A DNA stretch of 64,000 nt from Methanosarcina sp. KYL-1 (GTDB taxonomy: Archaea; Halobacteriota; Methanosarcinia; Methanosarcinales; Methanosarcinaceae), in assembly GCF_024372725.1 (NCBI RefSeq), contig NZ_VOUA01000017.1, forward strand, positions 1-64,000, in the 5' to 3' direction. Of the stretch, positions 8,001 to 16,639 are shown in pieces. The translations under genes and the position numbers were made by a program. Within the stretch, counting starts at the first letter, position 1. Each line of letters opens with the position of its first letter. The notes beneath the pieces were generated by a model. The model saw only the letters and a list, made by a program, of their open reading frames with translations, was not told where the DNA came from and searched no databases.

Positions 8001-9788
8001 TCAGATGCCTTCCATAGACTCTATTATCCGGACTGCAAGTTTTGCAACGTCAAAAGCTTTTTCCCGGGCTCCGGGGATTGCAGCAGTACCGGCTTTTCCA
8101 CCCTTTTCAGCAAGCTTTGCAGCCTCTTTTGGATCAAGTATCTTCATTGCTGCAGCCACGGCTGCAGGCACGGTGATGTTGATCACGGAGTGGCCCGAAA
8201 GCTGCAGTTCACAGACAGGGATGGCTGCCAGGGGTATGATCTCCAGGAGGTCCTGCTTGTCGTTGAATATGGCATCAGGGATCACGGTCTGTCCTAGCCC
8301 GCGGAGCTCGAACTTGTTCCCGTCCACGGTCACGTCCACGTCGGCGTCCGTGTCAAAGCCGTAGTAAGAATTCGTGAAGGGGTGGTCCCTGCGGGCTCCA
8401 CCGACCAGTTTCTTGATTTCAATCTTTAGTTCATGGCCGGTCATGGCCCCGAGCATAGCTGCGGCCCTGGTCTCAACGGTTGTCTTCCGCTCGATGTCAA
8501 GTTCCCGGACAACGTCTTCCACTGACTTTCCGGCCTTCAGGTCATCATAGGCTTTCTGGGCCCTCCGGAAAATTGCAGCCGAGCGCACGCCGTCGGTCCC
8601 GAGGATCATTGTACGGGTAACCGGACCTCTCCTGACCTGCTCGGTCTTCCGGGAAATGGTGTTCAGGGCAACAGCAGCAATTTCGGGGTCCAGCCATTCG
8701 TTCTTTTTGACTTCCGCAATTATATCTGCAGCTTTTTCGACGTCAGATTCGCATTTGATCAGGGCTCTCAGGGCGATGATACAGTCTCCGGTCATATGTC
8801 CAAGAGGAGGCATGATAGGGCCGCCGGAGAAACCTGCTCCTATCTGGACTGATTCCTGGAAAGCACAGAGCATTTCCCCAAAAGACATCATTCCGACAAC
8901 GGTTGGGGCACCGATGTCCTTTATAATGACTCCCAGGTCTCCTACAAGCCTGGCGGAATCGTATTCTTCGCCTGTTCCCCTCATGTGGAGCTTTTCCGGA
9001 ATACCTGCGGCTTCACAGGCAGCCTTTCCTGCGAGGTAAGCACTGTTTACGTCAAAGAACCCTCCGTACTCTTCACCAACGAAAGCGTCAGGATGAACGA
9101 TTTCCAGGGATGCCGCAGCCCCAAGGATTGCCGAAATGACCGGGCTTGCGGAAACTCCTGCTCCCCAGTAAGCTTTCATCATCGCTTCGGTCCCGATTTT
9201 TGCCGCGTTCATGGCGACTTCAGGGAACCCGATATCTTCACCAAGGGTGTTGTGCCCGTAGAGCGGACCTCCGGCAACGCCCAGGGGAAGTTTGCGCCCG
9301 TCGATCCGGGTAAGTTTTCCTTCCTCCATGGCTCTGTAGATTGCCTGGACCGCTGCAAAGCCCGAGACCTTGTTGTTGGACTTGGGAGTCGGGACTGAAA
9401 TGACCCCTGTCCTGTCCGCGCCTGCGATCATGCGGGCAAGAGCCCCTATCTTCCGGTTCCCTGCAGGGACCCCTGCCTGAGCATTGGAACCTGCAAAGTA
9501 GCAGATGCTGGCGGCAAAAAGGGCGGCGTTTGCCGGACTTGCCCCCGCTTCCCTTGCGGCTTCGATCCCCTTTTCGAGTACATGGTCAATTTGAAGGCTG
9601 CCGCTATCCTCATCCGTTAGCTTGATGTTGGCGCCCCTGAAGAGCTCGGTAGCGATGGCATTTGCAGCGCACATTGCGCCGATGTTTGTCATTCCATGGC
9701 CTTTGGTAAGGGCTTCGATTCTGTCGTTCGTAAGGTTCTGAATACTGGAGACCGCAGCCATAACCGCAGCACATACTTCGTTATTCAA
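8001..9788 (-). CDS. Conserved-looking 595-aa protein of unknown function
   Basis: I do not recognise this family with confidence. The 595-residue protein has no signal peptide and no clear membrane helices. It is rich in Ala/Gly and has long motif-like stretches, for example GMTNIGAMCAANAIATELFRG (about 31-51), GGPLYGHNTLGEDIGF (about 170), GAGVSASPVISAILGAAASLE, GGPIMPPLGHMTGDCI and SYYGFDTDADVDVTVDG. The many glycine-rich turns with conserved-looking His, Asp and Glu suggest a soluble enzyme. The TTG start at 9786-9788 is supported by GAAGGAGG nine bases upstream. It lies directly upstream of the lar genes on the same strand, so a link to nickel-pincer cofactor use is a guess from context only. 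Confidence 0.7.
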   Translation of the reverse strand: MNNEVCAAVMAAVSSIQNLTNDRIEALTKGHGMTNIGAMCAANAIATELFRGANIKLTDEDSGSLQIDHVLEKGIEAAREAGASPANAALFAASICYFAGSNAQAGVPAGNRKIGALARMIAGADRTGVISVPTPKSNNKVSGFAAVQAIYRAMEEGKLTRIDGRKLPLGVAGGPLYGHNTLGEDIGFPEVAMNAAKIGTEAMMKAYWGAGVSASPVISAILGAAASLEIVHPDAFVGEEYGGFFDVNSAYLAGKAACEAAGIPEKLHMRGTGEEYDSARLVGDLGVIIKDIGAPTVVGMMSFGEMLCAFQESVQIGAGFSGGPIMPPLGHMTGDCIIALRALIKCESDVEKAADIIAEVKKNEWLDPEIAAVALNTISRKTEQVRRGPVTRTMILGTDGVRSAAIFRRAQKAYDDLKAGKSVEDVVRELDIERKTTVETRAAAMLGAMTGHELKIEIKKLVGGARRDHPFTNSYYGFDTDADVDVTVDGNKFELRGLGQTVIPDAIFNDKQDLLEIIPLAAIPVCELQLSGHSVINITVPAAVAAAMKILDPKEAAKLAEKGGKAGTAAIPGAREKAFDVAKLAVRIIESMEGI

Positions 9789-10092
9789 AAAATGTTGCCT
9801 CCTTCAAAAGTAAAATTGGGATTTATTTTCCCTCAATAGTTTAAAATTAGTCACGTAAATAGTTATCCATTAACACTGTTACAACCCGGAATAAATTAAT
9901 ATTAAAGTTCAAAAAATAGGAAATCAAGAAAAATTGAGTAAAATATTCGGTGTGAACCCCATAAAGGCTTAACTTAAAAAGGCATCGTGGGCCCTGTCGC
10001 AACCCGGAGATCTAAAAACAACGCGAAACAGGAAAGATAAAATATTCAGCGATACATTTAAAAATCCGAATCGTTAATGTGTAGAGATCATC
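9789..10092. promoter_or_regulatory. Divergent promoter region between the 8001 gene and pyrH
   Basis: This 304-bp gap separates divergent genes. AT-rich TATA-like blocks occur at about 9893-9910 (AATTAATATTAAAG, leftward) and 10045-10060 (ACATTTAAAAATCC, rightward, about 35 bp before pyrH). CAACCCGGA appears twice (about 9881 and 10000). No RNA gene is seen. Confidence 0.5.
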
Positions 10093-10794
10093 ATGCTCAT
10101 AGTACTCTCATTAGGCGGTTCAATACTTGCAAAAGACCTTGATTCGGATCGTTTTTTAAAATATGCGGAAGCTCTCCGGAACCTGTCAAAGAAGCATACG
10201 CTGCTCGTGATAACCGGAGGGGGGGAAGCTGCCAGAAACTACATCGGCGCAGCCCGCGCCATGGGAGCCGATGAAGTAACCTGCGACTATATAGGCATCG
10301 AGATCACTCGCCTGAACGCAAGGCTCCTTATCGCTGCTCTCGGACCCGACGCCTACCCAGAAATCCCGGCCAGCTACCTTGAAGCCTCAAAGGCCCTGGG
10401 CTCCGGAAAGATAGTGGTCATGGGAGGAATCACCCCTGGACAGACCACGGACGCGGTTTCGGCAATCCTGGCAGAATTCCTGCGGGCAGACCTGCTGACA
10501 ATTGCAACCTCCATTGACGGAGTTTATTCCGCAGACCCGAAAAACGACCCCAGCGCAGTGAAATACGACAAAATCTCTCCTGAAAAGCTCATCAGTATCG
10601 TCATGGCAATCGAGATGAAGGCAGGCTCAAAGTCCCCGGTAGACCCCGTAGCCGCAAAGATCATCGAACGCTGCAAACTCGATACCCTCGTCCTGGACGC
10701 AAGGGACCCAACCCTGCTTGAAAAAGTCCTTAACGAAGAGGCAGCCAAGAAGTCCCCTATCCCCGAAGGAACCTGGATCACGGCCAGGAAATAA
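10093..10794 (+). CDS. pyrH: UMP kinase (uridylate kinase), archaeal type
   Basis: This amino-acid-kinase-fold enzyme phosphorylates UMP to UDP in pyrimidine nucleotide synthesis. Its 233 residues match the archaeal length. The N-terminal phosphate loop is LSLGGSILAKD (residues 5-15), followed by VITGGGEAARNYIG, VVMGGITPGQTTDAV and the nucleotide-binding TSIDGVYSADPKNDPSA; DPVAAKIIERC is near the C-terminus. It is monocistronic, with a TATA-like element about 35 bp upstream, implying a very short leader. Confidence 0.95.
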   Translation: MLIVLSLGGSILAKDLDSDRFLKYAEALRNLSKKHTLLVITGGGEAARNYIGAARAMGADEVTCDYIGIEITRLNARLLIAALGPDAYPEIPASYLEASKALGSGKIVVMGGITPGQTTDAVSAILAEFLRADLLTIATSIDGVYSADPKNDPSAVKYDKISPEKLISIVMAIEMKAGSKSPVDPVAAKIIERCKLDTLVLDARDPTLLEKVLNEEAAKKSPIPEGTWITARK

Positions 10795-10988
10795 AAGGCA
10801 GGAAAAAAGATAGCATAAACAGGCTTAAAAAGAAGGCAGAAAAAAAGACTTAAACCCCTCCCCCTCCGGAACATCAAAACTTAAACATAGAGGTTCCGGC
10901 ATATATTATACTGCATTCACGTTTCAGAGAGCCAGGCGGAAAATCCGGCCCTGGCCGCCTGCAATTTTCAAAAGAGGAGGACCAGGGT

Positions 10989-12197
10989 TTGAACCTGCCG
11001 GGAAAAATGAACTTTTCAAAACCAGAAGCATTTATTTTCTGTTTCTTTGTTTTATCCGCACTTCTGACCGCCTTTTTCATTGCATCCCCCCCTGCCGCAG
11101 GAGCGGAAAATATGGGATATGGGGAAGTAAAAGCATCAGAAAATGAAGAAACTGCCCTTATAACTTACTTTTTTTCCGACCACGACATCTGCGATGCCAG
11201 GGTCCTTTTCAGAGAGCCTCTTGAAGACGCCTCTCTCCGCTTCACCCTGAGCTCCGGAAAAGAGGTCCTGAAATCCGAAACCCTGCAACTGGGCCCTGTG
11301 GAAGAGGGACAGGAAGTCACAAAAATCCTCTTCTGGGGGCTTCCCGAAGACTTCGGAAAAGAACGGGACTCCTACACGGCCCGGATCTTCGTTGAAAACG
11401 GGAATGAGACCCTTGAGACCCGGAAACTCTCCTTTTCTTACAGGAACGCGGTCCTTTCAAACCTCAAGGTCCTGGACTTTTCCGCAGACTCCGAAAAAGC
11501 CTCGGCCCTGATCAGCCTTGCGAGCCCGACAGGTTTCGGATACGTGCAGATGCCGGAGCCTGGCATGGTAGACCTGGACTTAAAACTCCTTACAGGGGGA
11601 GAAATCGTCTACTCCGAAAAACTGGAAAACATCCCGGTGATGGACGCTTACTACAAAGCAATTTACTGGCCTTTCCTCCTTGAAAAGGGCAGGAACTATA
11701 CGGCCCTCCTGAAGGTCCGCTCTCACTCCCCTGCCCTTACCACGGCTTATATCTCGGAGTTTGAGGCTGAGGAAAAAGTGGAAATCCTGGACGCCGACGT
11801 GGACGTGGATGAGTACGGGGCCAGCGTCACGGTAGTAGGAAAGTCCCAGGTGCCTTTTGACGGGATTATAAGAGTGGTGCTGACTCCCGAAGGAGGAGAA
11901 CCGCAGGTCTTTGAGGAGACAGCCGACATCCTGACCGCAGGCAAGGAAGATACCGTAGGGATCATCTGGCAGGGGGCTCCCAGGGGTGATTACAATGTCA
12001 TGATCTACGTAATTAACCCGGAAGGCGAAGTCCTGGACAGCTATGAGACAGTGCTCCGGGTCTTTGAACCTGTGGCGGTTGTAACTCCTTCGGAAAAATC
12101 CCCGGCTTCCGGCCTTCCGGCAGTTCTCGGGATATTCCTCTGCTCTGGAGTTTTGCTCGGGAGAAAAAAGGAAAAGGGCAGGAGAAGAGGAAGATGA
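10989..12197 (+). CDS. Secreted, membrane-anchored surface protein linked to an ABC exporter
   Basis: This 402-residue protein has an N-terminal signal or anchor helix (FIFCFFVLSALLTAFFIASPPAAGAE, residues about 15-40). Several beta-rich extracellular repeats follow, with segments of the type YTARIFVENG and YTALLKVRSH. At the C-terminus is a membrane segment (LPAVLGIFLCSGVLLG) followed by the basic tail RKKEKGRRRGR. The TTG start is supported by GAGGAGGACC seven bases upstream; the first ATG is at 11007. The next gene, 60 bp downstream, is a MacB/FtsX-type permease, so this is probably the extracytoplasmic partner of that transporter, in the place an accessory protein holds in bacterial MacAB. 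Its ligand is unknown. Confidence 0.75.
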   Translation: MNLPGKMNFSKPEAFIFCFFVLSALLTAFFIASPPAAGAENMGYGEVKASENEETALITYFFSDHDICDARVLFREPLEDASLRFTLSSGKEVLKSETLQLGPVEEGQEVTKILFWGLPEDFGKERDSYTARIFVENGNETLETRKLSFSYRNAVLSNLKVLDFSADSEKASALISLASPTGFGYVQMPEPGMVDLDLKLLTGGEIVYSEKLENIPVMDAYYKAIYWPFLLEKGRNYTALLKVRSHSPALTTAYISEFEAEEKVEILDADVDVDEYGASVTVVGKSQVPFDGIIRVVLTPEGGEPQVFEETADILTAGKEDTVGIIWQGAPRGDYNVMIYVINPEGEVLDSYETVLRVFEPVAVVTPSEKSPASGLPAVLGIFLCSGVLLGRKKEKGRRRGR

Positions 12198-12257
12198 GGA
12201 GGAAAATGAAGGGCCCCAGAACCTCGAAATGCCCTGAAATCCGGAAGCGGGATTGAC

Positions 12258-13373
12258 ATGCTTGACCTGATAATCCGAAACATCACGAACCGTAAAGTCC
12301 GAAGCGCCCTTACCATCTGCGGGATCGCCCTCGGGATCTTTGCGGTCATTGTCATGGGTGCCATGTCGGAAAACTTCCACCAGACCTTCGAGCGTTCCAT
12401 GAGCGTGACCAGCGACAAGATCAGGGTCTTTGCGGAGAGCGGGGTCTTTGGAGGAGGGCTTACGGACAATAAGGTCAGCGACGTCCTGCGGGTTGCCGGG
12501 GTAAAAGATGCCTACGGGCTTTTGATGACCACCTTTGACGAGGACAAGATGGGGATGACCGGAAAACAGATCCTGGGCGTCCCCCCGGAAAAGTCCAGTG
12601 TTGCCCTCTACCCCGTGGAGTTGAAAGCGGGCCGTTATTTGAACCCGGGCGACTCCTACCACGTGGTGGTGGGAAACAACATCAAGAGGGAGTACGAGCT
12701 CCAGGTTGGGAGCAAGTTCGAAATCCACGACAAGTACTTTACCGTTGTCGGGATCCTTGACTACACGGGCTCGATCTTCGACAACGCCGTGATCATTCCC
12801 CTTAAGACTGCCCAGGACCTGTACAACGTGGGAGACTCCGTGTCCTATATCTTTGCCGTGCCCGATGAGCGGGTGGACGCCGAGATGCTCTCAAAGCGCA
12901 TCGAACTCAGCGTCAAAGGGACAAGCACCCTTTCCCCCGGGGAACTCGAAGTTCAGGCCAGGCAGTCCTTTATGATCTTCAGTGTGATTACCATCAGCTC
13001 CGGGCTCCTTGCCGCAATTATCGGAGGCCTCTGCGTTATGAACACCATGCTCATGTCCGTGGCCGAGCGGACCCGGGAGTTCGGGATTTTAAAAGCCATG
13101 GGAGCCGAGACCAGGGACATCCTGCTCCTGACCCTTGGAGAAGCTTCCTGCATGGGCCTTTTCGGAGGAGTCCTGGGAATCCTTGTGGGAGTGGGATCCG
13201 TATTCATAATGAACACCTGGCTTGCAAAGACCAGGATAGTGCTCTTTTTGATAACCCCCAGGCTCCTTGTGATTGCCATGCTCTTTGCCCTGTTGATCGG
13301 GGCTCTCTCAGGCCTCTATCCTGCATACCGGGCCTCGAAGATGAGCCCGATGGAGGCGTTAAAACATGCCTGA
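12258..13373 (+). CDS. MacB/FtsX-family ABC transporter permease
   Basis: This 371-residue permease has the MacB layout. TM1 (RSALTICGIALGIFAVIVMGAM) is near the N-terminus, a periplasmic-core-like external domain covers about residues 45-235, and three C-terminal membrane helices follow (ISSGLLAAIIGGLCVMNTML, MGLFGGVLGILVGVGSVFIMN, LLVIAMLFALLIGALSGLYPAYRAS). The motif ERTREFGILKAMGA between TM2 and TM3 is the usual coupling segment. Proteins of this type transmit ATP-driven motion across the membrane rather than forming a pore. The gene overlaps the ATPase gene by 8 bp, so the two are translationally coupled. Confidence 0.92.
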   Translation: MLDLIIRNITNRKVRSALTICGIALGIFAVIVMGAMSENFHQTFERSMSVTSDKIRVFAESGVFGGGLTDNKVSDVLRVAGVKDAYGLLMTTFDEDKMGMTGKQILGVPPEKSSVALYPVELKAGRYLNPGDSYHVVVGNNIKREYELQVGSKFEIHDKYFTVVGILDYTGSIFDNAVIIPLKTAQDLYNVGDSVSYIFAVPDERVDAEMLSKRIELSVKGTSTLSPGELEVQARQSFMIFSVITISSGLLAAIIGGLCVMNTMLMSVAERTREFGILKAMGAETRDILLLTLGEASCMGLFGGVLGILVGVGSVFIMNTWLAKTRIVLFLITPRLLVIAMLFALLIGALSGLYPAYRASKMSPMEALKHA

Positions 13374-14049
13374 AGAGCAAGAAATAATCCTGAAAATCGA
13401 AAACCTTTCCAGGACCTACACCCAGGGAAAAATTCCGGTCCATGCCCTGCGCTGTGCCTGCATATCCGTAAGAAAAGGAGAGCTCCTTGCCATCATGGGC
13501 CCCTCGGGATCCGGGAAGTCAACCCTGCTGGCCCTTGTCGGGACCCTTGAGAAAGCCAGCGGAGGAACGGCTGTCCTGGACGGGACGGACCTGACAAAGG
13601 TACCGGAAAAGCTGCTTCCCCGTGTGAGGAGGGAGAAAATCGGGTTTGTCTTCCAGCACTATAACCTGATCCCCACGCTTTCGGCCCTTGAAAATGTAGA
13701 ACTTGCAATGCGCTTTTCCGGAGTGCCTAAAAAAGAGAGGAAGCAGAGGGCAAAGGTACTTCTGGAAGAACTGGGCCTGGGAGAACGGCTGGACCACAAG
13801 CCTACAGAACTCTCGGGAGGAGAACAGCAGCGCGTCTCCATTGCCAGGGCCCTTGCAAATAACCCGGCCCTCATCCTTGCCGACGAGCCCACGGGAGAAG
13901 TGGACTCAAAGACCAGGGACTCCATTATCCGGATCTTCAAAGAGTTAAGCACAAAAGGGCAGACGATTATCGTGGTCACCCATGACCCGGAAGTTGCAAA
14001 AGAATGCACCCGCGTGCTCCGGATCACGGACGGGATGATTAAAGATTGA
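13366..14049 (+). CDS. ABC transporter ATPase, LolD/MacB type
   Basis: This 227-residue ATPase powers the permease encoded immediately upstream. Walker A GPSGSGKSTLL is at residues 45-55, the Q-loop is FVFQHYNL, the signature is LSGGEQQRVSIARAL and Walker B is ALILADEPTGEVD. The H-loop is VVTHD. The ATG at 13366 overlaps the end of the permease gene. The three genes from 10989 form one plus-strand operon: surface protein, permease, ATPase. Confidence 0.95.
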   Translation: MPEEQEIILKIENLSRTYTQGKIPVHALRCACISVRKGELLAIMGPSGSGKSTLLALVGTLEKASGGTAVLDGTDLTKVPEKLLPRVRREKIGFVFQHYNLIPTLSALENVELAMRFSGVPKKERKQRAKVLLEELGLGERLDHKPTELSGGEQQRVSIARALANNPALILADEPTGEVDSKTRDSIIRIFKELSTKGQTIIVVTHDPEVAKECTRVLRITDGMIKD

Positions 14050-14302
14050 AAATAAAAGACTAAAGATCAAAGGTTAAAAAGTAAAGATAAAAGGGCTTTG
14101 TAGAAAACCTCTCGGAATCGGCCTCAAGAGGCGGAAGATAAAAATGTAAAAATATTAAATAGACCAATCTTTCAATGAAGTTTCAATCCACAGAAAAAGG
14201 ATTTAACCCGACTAATCCGACAGGGCAGCTGTAAATTACCCATTATACGAGTTACCCCTAAAAACCTTTTTTTAATCTGCTTTTCAGGTACCGACACTCT
14301 CA

Positions 14303-14328
14303 CCGGTCGTCTTCGACGACCGGCTTTT
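14303..14328. terminator. Perfect 9-bp hairpin with trailing T-run
   Basis: CCGGTCGTC-TTC-GACGACCGG (14303-14323) is a perfect 9-bp stem followed by CTTTTCC. It lies 250 bp past the ABC ATPase gene in a convergent gap. It may act as a terminator or as part of a transcript; orientation is not decided. Confidence 0.5.
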
Positions 14329-14362
14329 CCAGACAGTACTTTGCATAAATAAAAATAGTGTT

Positions 14363-14466
14363 GGGCGACCGAAAAATATAGTACGATGACTAAAAAGGTC
14401 ATTGCAGTGACTGAATAAATACAGCCGGATGACTAAAAAGGTCATCCTGGCGACTGAAAAGTAAGT
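14363..14466. repeat. Degenerate ~42-bp repeat (GATGACTAAAAAGGTCAT...GACTGAA family), copy cluster 1
   Basis: Two full units (about 14385-14426 and 14427-14466) and a partial one share GATGACTAAAAAGGTCAT, then a short spacer and GACTGAA. A second cluster of the same family lies at 34040-34172. In each unit GATGAC and GTCATC can pair around AAAAAG, so the unit may form small hairpins. Confidence 0.75.
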
Positions 14467-14471
14467 TATAG

Positions 14472-14569
14472 AAAGCAGGATATCGAAAGCAAGATGGCGA
14501 AAGTAATGTGTTGAAGGTGGGATCTCAAAAGTAAGATGTCGTAAGCAGAATATCGAAAGCAGGATGAAA
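14472..14569. repeat. Seven degenerate 14-bp tandem repeats
   Basis: Units of the form AAAGCAGGATATCG occur at an exact 14-bp pitch from 14472 to 14569 (AAAGCAAGATGGCG, AAAGTAATGTGTTG, AAGGTGGGATCTCA, AAAGTAAGATGTCG, TAAGCAGAATATCG and others). This is a diverged satellite in the convergent intergenic region. I see no coding potential. Confidence 0.85.
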
Positions 14570-14638
14570 AATCAGAGTGAAGGATTTCCTCTCCATCATT
14601 TTTTTATAAGCAATTTTACTCAGTGAATTAGGAAAAGG

Positions 14639-14658
14639 CCGCCCGCTGAGGCGGGCGG
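14639..14658. other. Perfect 8-bp GC-rich hairpin with TGAG loop
   Basis: CCGCCCGC-TGAG-GCGGGCGG, preceded by AGGAAAAGG. A similar stem with the same loop (reverse strand of 41824-41839, CCGCGC-TGAG-GCGCGG, preceded by AGGAAAGCG) occurs elsewhere in the window. The shared loop and flank suggest a repeated structured element. The rest of the convergent gap (14659-14809) holds another small stem, CCTGAC...GTCAGG, and no gene. Confidence 0.6.
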
Positions 14659-14809
14659 TGAGAGAGCCGGGAACGATATGAGTATAAAGCCCTGACTTAA
14701 TTTGGGTCAGGAATCGGTCACACTCCGGGCTTTTCCAGCAATGCGGCAGGATTTCTACGGGGCCGATAAAAGATAAAGCCCTTCTTGAATCCAGCTGGAA
14801 ACCAGACCG

Positions 14810-15733
14810 TCAAAGGTCCCCGAGTTCCCAGCCAAGATGCTCTTTTATAATCGTGTAGGCCATGGCAGGGGGGATGATCCCTACATCGGTTATGATCATG
14901 TCGATGTATTCGGCAGGGGTGAAGTCAAATGCCGGGTTTTTCACCTTCACGTAAGGGAGGTCTGCCAGAATTGAAAGGTCGATTACTTCTTCTGCAGCCC
15001 TTTCTTCGATTTCGATCGGGTTTCCGACGATGGTGCTCGGGCTGAACTTGTAGGTTTCGGCAGCGACCATGAAACTTTTCCGGGCTTCGTGAGCCGCAAG
15101 GGCGAGCTGCGAGGTCCCTACCTTGTTCACCAGGGCTCCATTTGCAGCAATCGCATCAGCTCCCACGATGACCTTGTCCACCTCTTTCATATAGTAGCGC
15201 ACCGCCGAGTCCACGATAAGGGTTGTAGGGATCCCGAAACCGTTCAGGTGCCGGATGGTTAATAAGCCCTGGCGGCGGGGGCGGCTTTCCGTGGCAAAGA
15301 CCGAGATATCCTTTCCTTCCTCAAAAGCCGTTGTGATAATCGAAAGGGCTGCATGGGAGTTGCAGTGGGTCATGATGACGTCCCCGTCCTGAATCCTCCT
15401 GGCTCCCATTTTTCCGATCCTTTCAAGAGCTTTATCGGCTCTTTCTATAAAACGGGAAGCATTTTCGAGGATCTCCTGCCTTGCTTCTTCCACATTCCCG
15501 GAGGAGTAGCGAGAAGAGAGCTTAACAGCGTTAGGGAGGGAGACAGCTGTCGGGCGGGTGCTGATGAGGAGGTCAGAAACTTCCCGAATTCGGGCACTGA
15601 AATCCTCCATTGAAGCTGCCTCAAGCCCTGCAGTATAATCCCTGATGGCTTCAGCCGCAGCTTTTGCAATCCTGCCTGCACCCCGGATTTCCATTGTCCG
15701 GATCTTTTCCGCAGTTTCCTGAACTTTTTTCAT
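14810..15733 (-). CDS. Ribose-1,5-bisphosphate isomerase
   Basis: The enzyme converts ribose 1,5-bisphosphate to ribulose 1,5-bisphosphate, feeding form III RuBisCO in the archaeal AMP-degradation pathway. The 307-residue protein belongs to the eIF2B-alpha/MtnA-like family. Diagnostic stretches are GAGRIAKAAAEAI at the N-terminus, VIMTHCNSHAAL (catalytic Cys region), VFATESRPRRQG, VDKVIVGADAIAANGALVNKVGTSQLAL and the C-terminal NPAFDFTPAEYIDMIITDVGIIPP. It is monocistronic and convergent with the ABC operon. RuBisCO and AMP phosphorylase are not in the window. Confidence 0.93.
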   Translation of the reverse strand: MKKVQETAEKIRTMEIRGAGRIAKAAAEAIRDYTAGLEAASMEDFSARIREVSDLLISTRPTAVSLPNAVKLSSRYSSGNVEEARQEILENASRFIERADKALERIGKMGARRIQDGDVIMTHCNSHAALSIITTAFEEGKDISVFATESRPRRQGLLTIRHLNGFGIPTTLIVDSAVRYYMKEVDKVIVGADAIAANGALVNKVGTSQLALAAHEARKSFMVAAETYKFSPSTIVGNPIEIEERAAEEVIDLSILADLPYVKVKNPAFDFTPAEYIDMIITDVGIIPPAMAYTIIKEHLGWELGDL

Positions 15734-15805
15734 AGTGTACAGGATAGAAGGGGTCCGATTTATAGGTATCTTCCGGCTTCTGCAGGCATCCGGCAGGCAA
15801 AATCG

Positions 15806-15854
15806 GATTTCACAAAAAACAGGTTTCGCAAAAAACAGGTTTCACAAAAATCAA
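15806..15854. repeat. Short 16-bp repeat (TTTCRCAAAAAACAGG, three copies)
   Basis: TTTCACAAAAAACAGG, TTTCGCAAAAAACAGG and the partial TTTCACAAAAATC follow each other, ending at the stop codon of the 15851 regulator gene. They lie between it and the isomerase gene on the same strand. Confidence 0.8.
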
Positions 15855-16639
15855 ATTTCCGTTATTTCTTCTGACATGTCCCTGTAATAAGCAAAAAGGT
15901 CTTCTCCCCAGCGCAGGGCTGCAGAGTCAAAACTCAAGACGTCTTCTCTGTGGTCAAAGGTCCCGTCAAAGAAAGGGAGGGAAAGGGAAAGAAAGCGGTC
16001 AGTAACCACATGGGCGAACTCTATGTTTTCCCTGCACACGTAGAAGCTGCTAGTTCCTGCATCCAGGAATGCCCGGAATTCGGCCTGGAATTCCTCCTTA
16101 ACCCTTTCAAAAACAGACTCCGTTACAAGGAGTGAAACTTCCCTTCCACTTTTTGCAAAATCGGTGAAGAGGACCGGGTACATAGGATGGAAAATAGAGG
16201 CAATGCCGTTTATGTACCTTGATTCTTTAAGGTTTTCCACAAATTCCCTGTGGGGATCAAAGAGGCGGGTCCTGTCGGGAGGTTCGGAAAAAGTGCAGTT
16301 CACAAGCTCATCAATCCTGTTCAGGAGGGGAGATGGTATGCATTCGATGGAATGTGTTGCCCAGAACGCATAGTTATTCCCGAAAACATTTAAAATGTCC
16401 ACCATGTCCCGCATTTTTCCGGTTATGGACTGCCCAAGAGGGGACAAACTGTAGACGTCATTTTCCTTGAGGACAATGTTCCTATCCCTCAATTTTTTAA
16501 TCTGGGGAAGGATCGCTACCGGACTGACACCAAGGGAATCCCTTATTTCATCCATGGTTTTCGGGTTCTCCTCCAGGAACAAAAGAAGACTTTTCCTTTT
16601 TTCGGAGAGGAAAATAAGTTCAAGTAGCGTGTTATTCAT
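15851..16639 (-). CDS. Winged-helix regulator with FilR1/DUF1724 C-terminal domain
   Basis: This 262-residue transcription regulator has the two-domain layout common in Methanosarcina (the Msr-type group). The N-terminal winged helix covers about residues 1-75, with recognition region IRDSLGVSPVAILPQIKKLRDRNIV and wing LKENDVYSLSPLGQSI. The C-terminal ligand-sensing domain (about 120-260) carries typical stretches: SRYINGIASIFHPMYP, EVSLLVTESVFERV, FLSLSLPFFDGTFD and LSFDSAALRWGEDLFAYYR. Relatives control methylotrophic and CO-related genes. The ligand and targets of this copy are unknown. It faces away from the 1.6-kb gene-free region that holds two small-RNA candidates. Confidence 0.88.
   Translation of the reverse strand: MNNTLLELIFLSEKRKSLLLFLEENPKTMDEIRDSLGVSPVAILPQIKKLRDRNIVLKENDVYSLSPLGQSITGKMRDMVDILNVFGNNYAFWATHSIECIPSPLLNRIDELVNCTFSEPPDRTRLFDPHREFVENLKESRYINGIASIFHPMYPVLFTDFAKSGREVSLLVTESVFERVKEEFQAEFRAFLDAGTSSFYVCRENIEFAHVVTDRFLSLSLPFFDGTFDHREDVLSFDSAALRWGEDLFAYYRDMSEEITEI

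Noticed and set aside
11580-12728. 382-codon open frame on the minus strand
   Set aside because: It crosses the antisense of two genes (surface protein and permease) with clear products and has low-complexity Ser/His content. It is a shadow frame.
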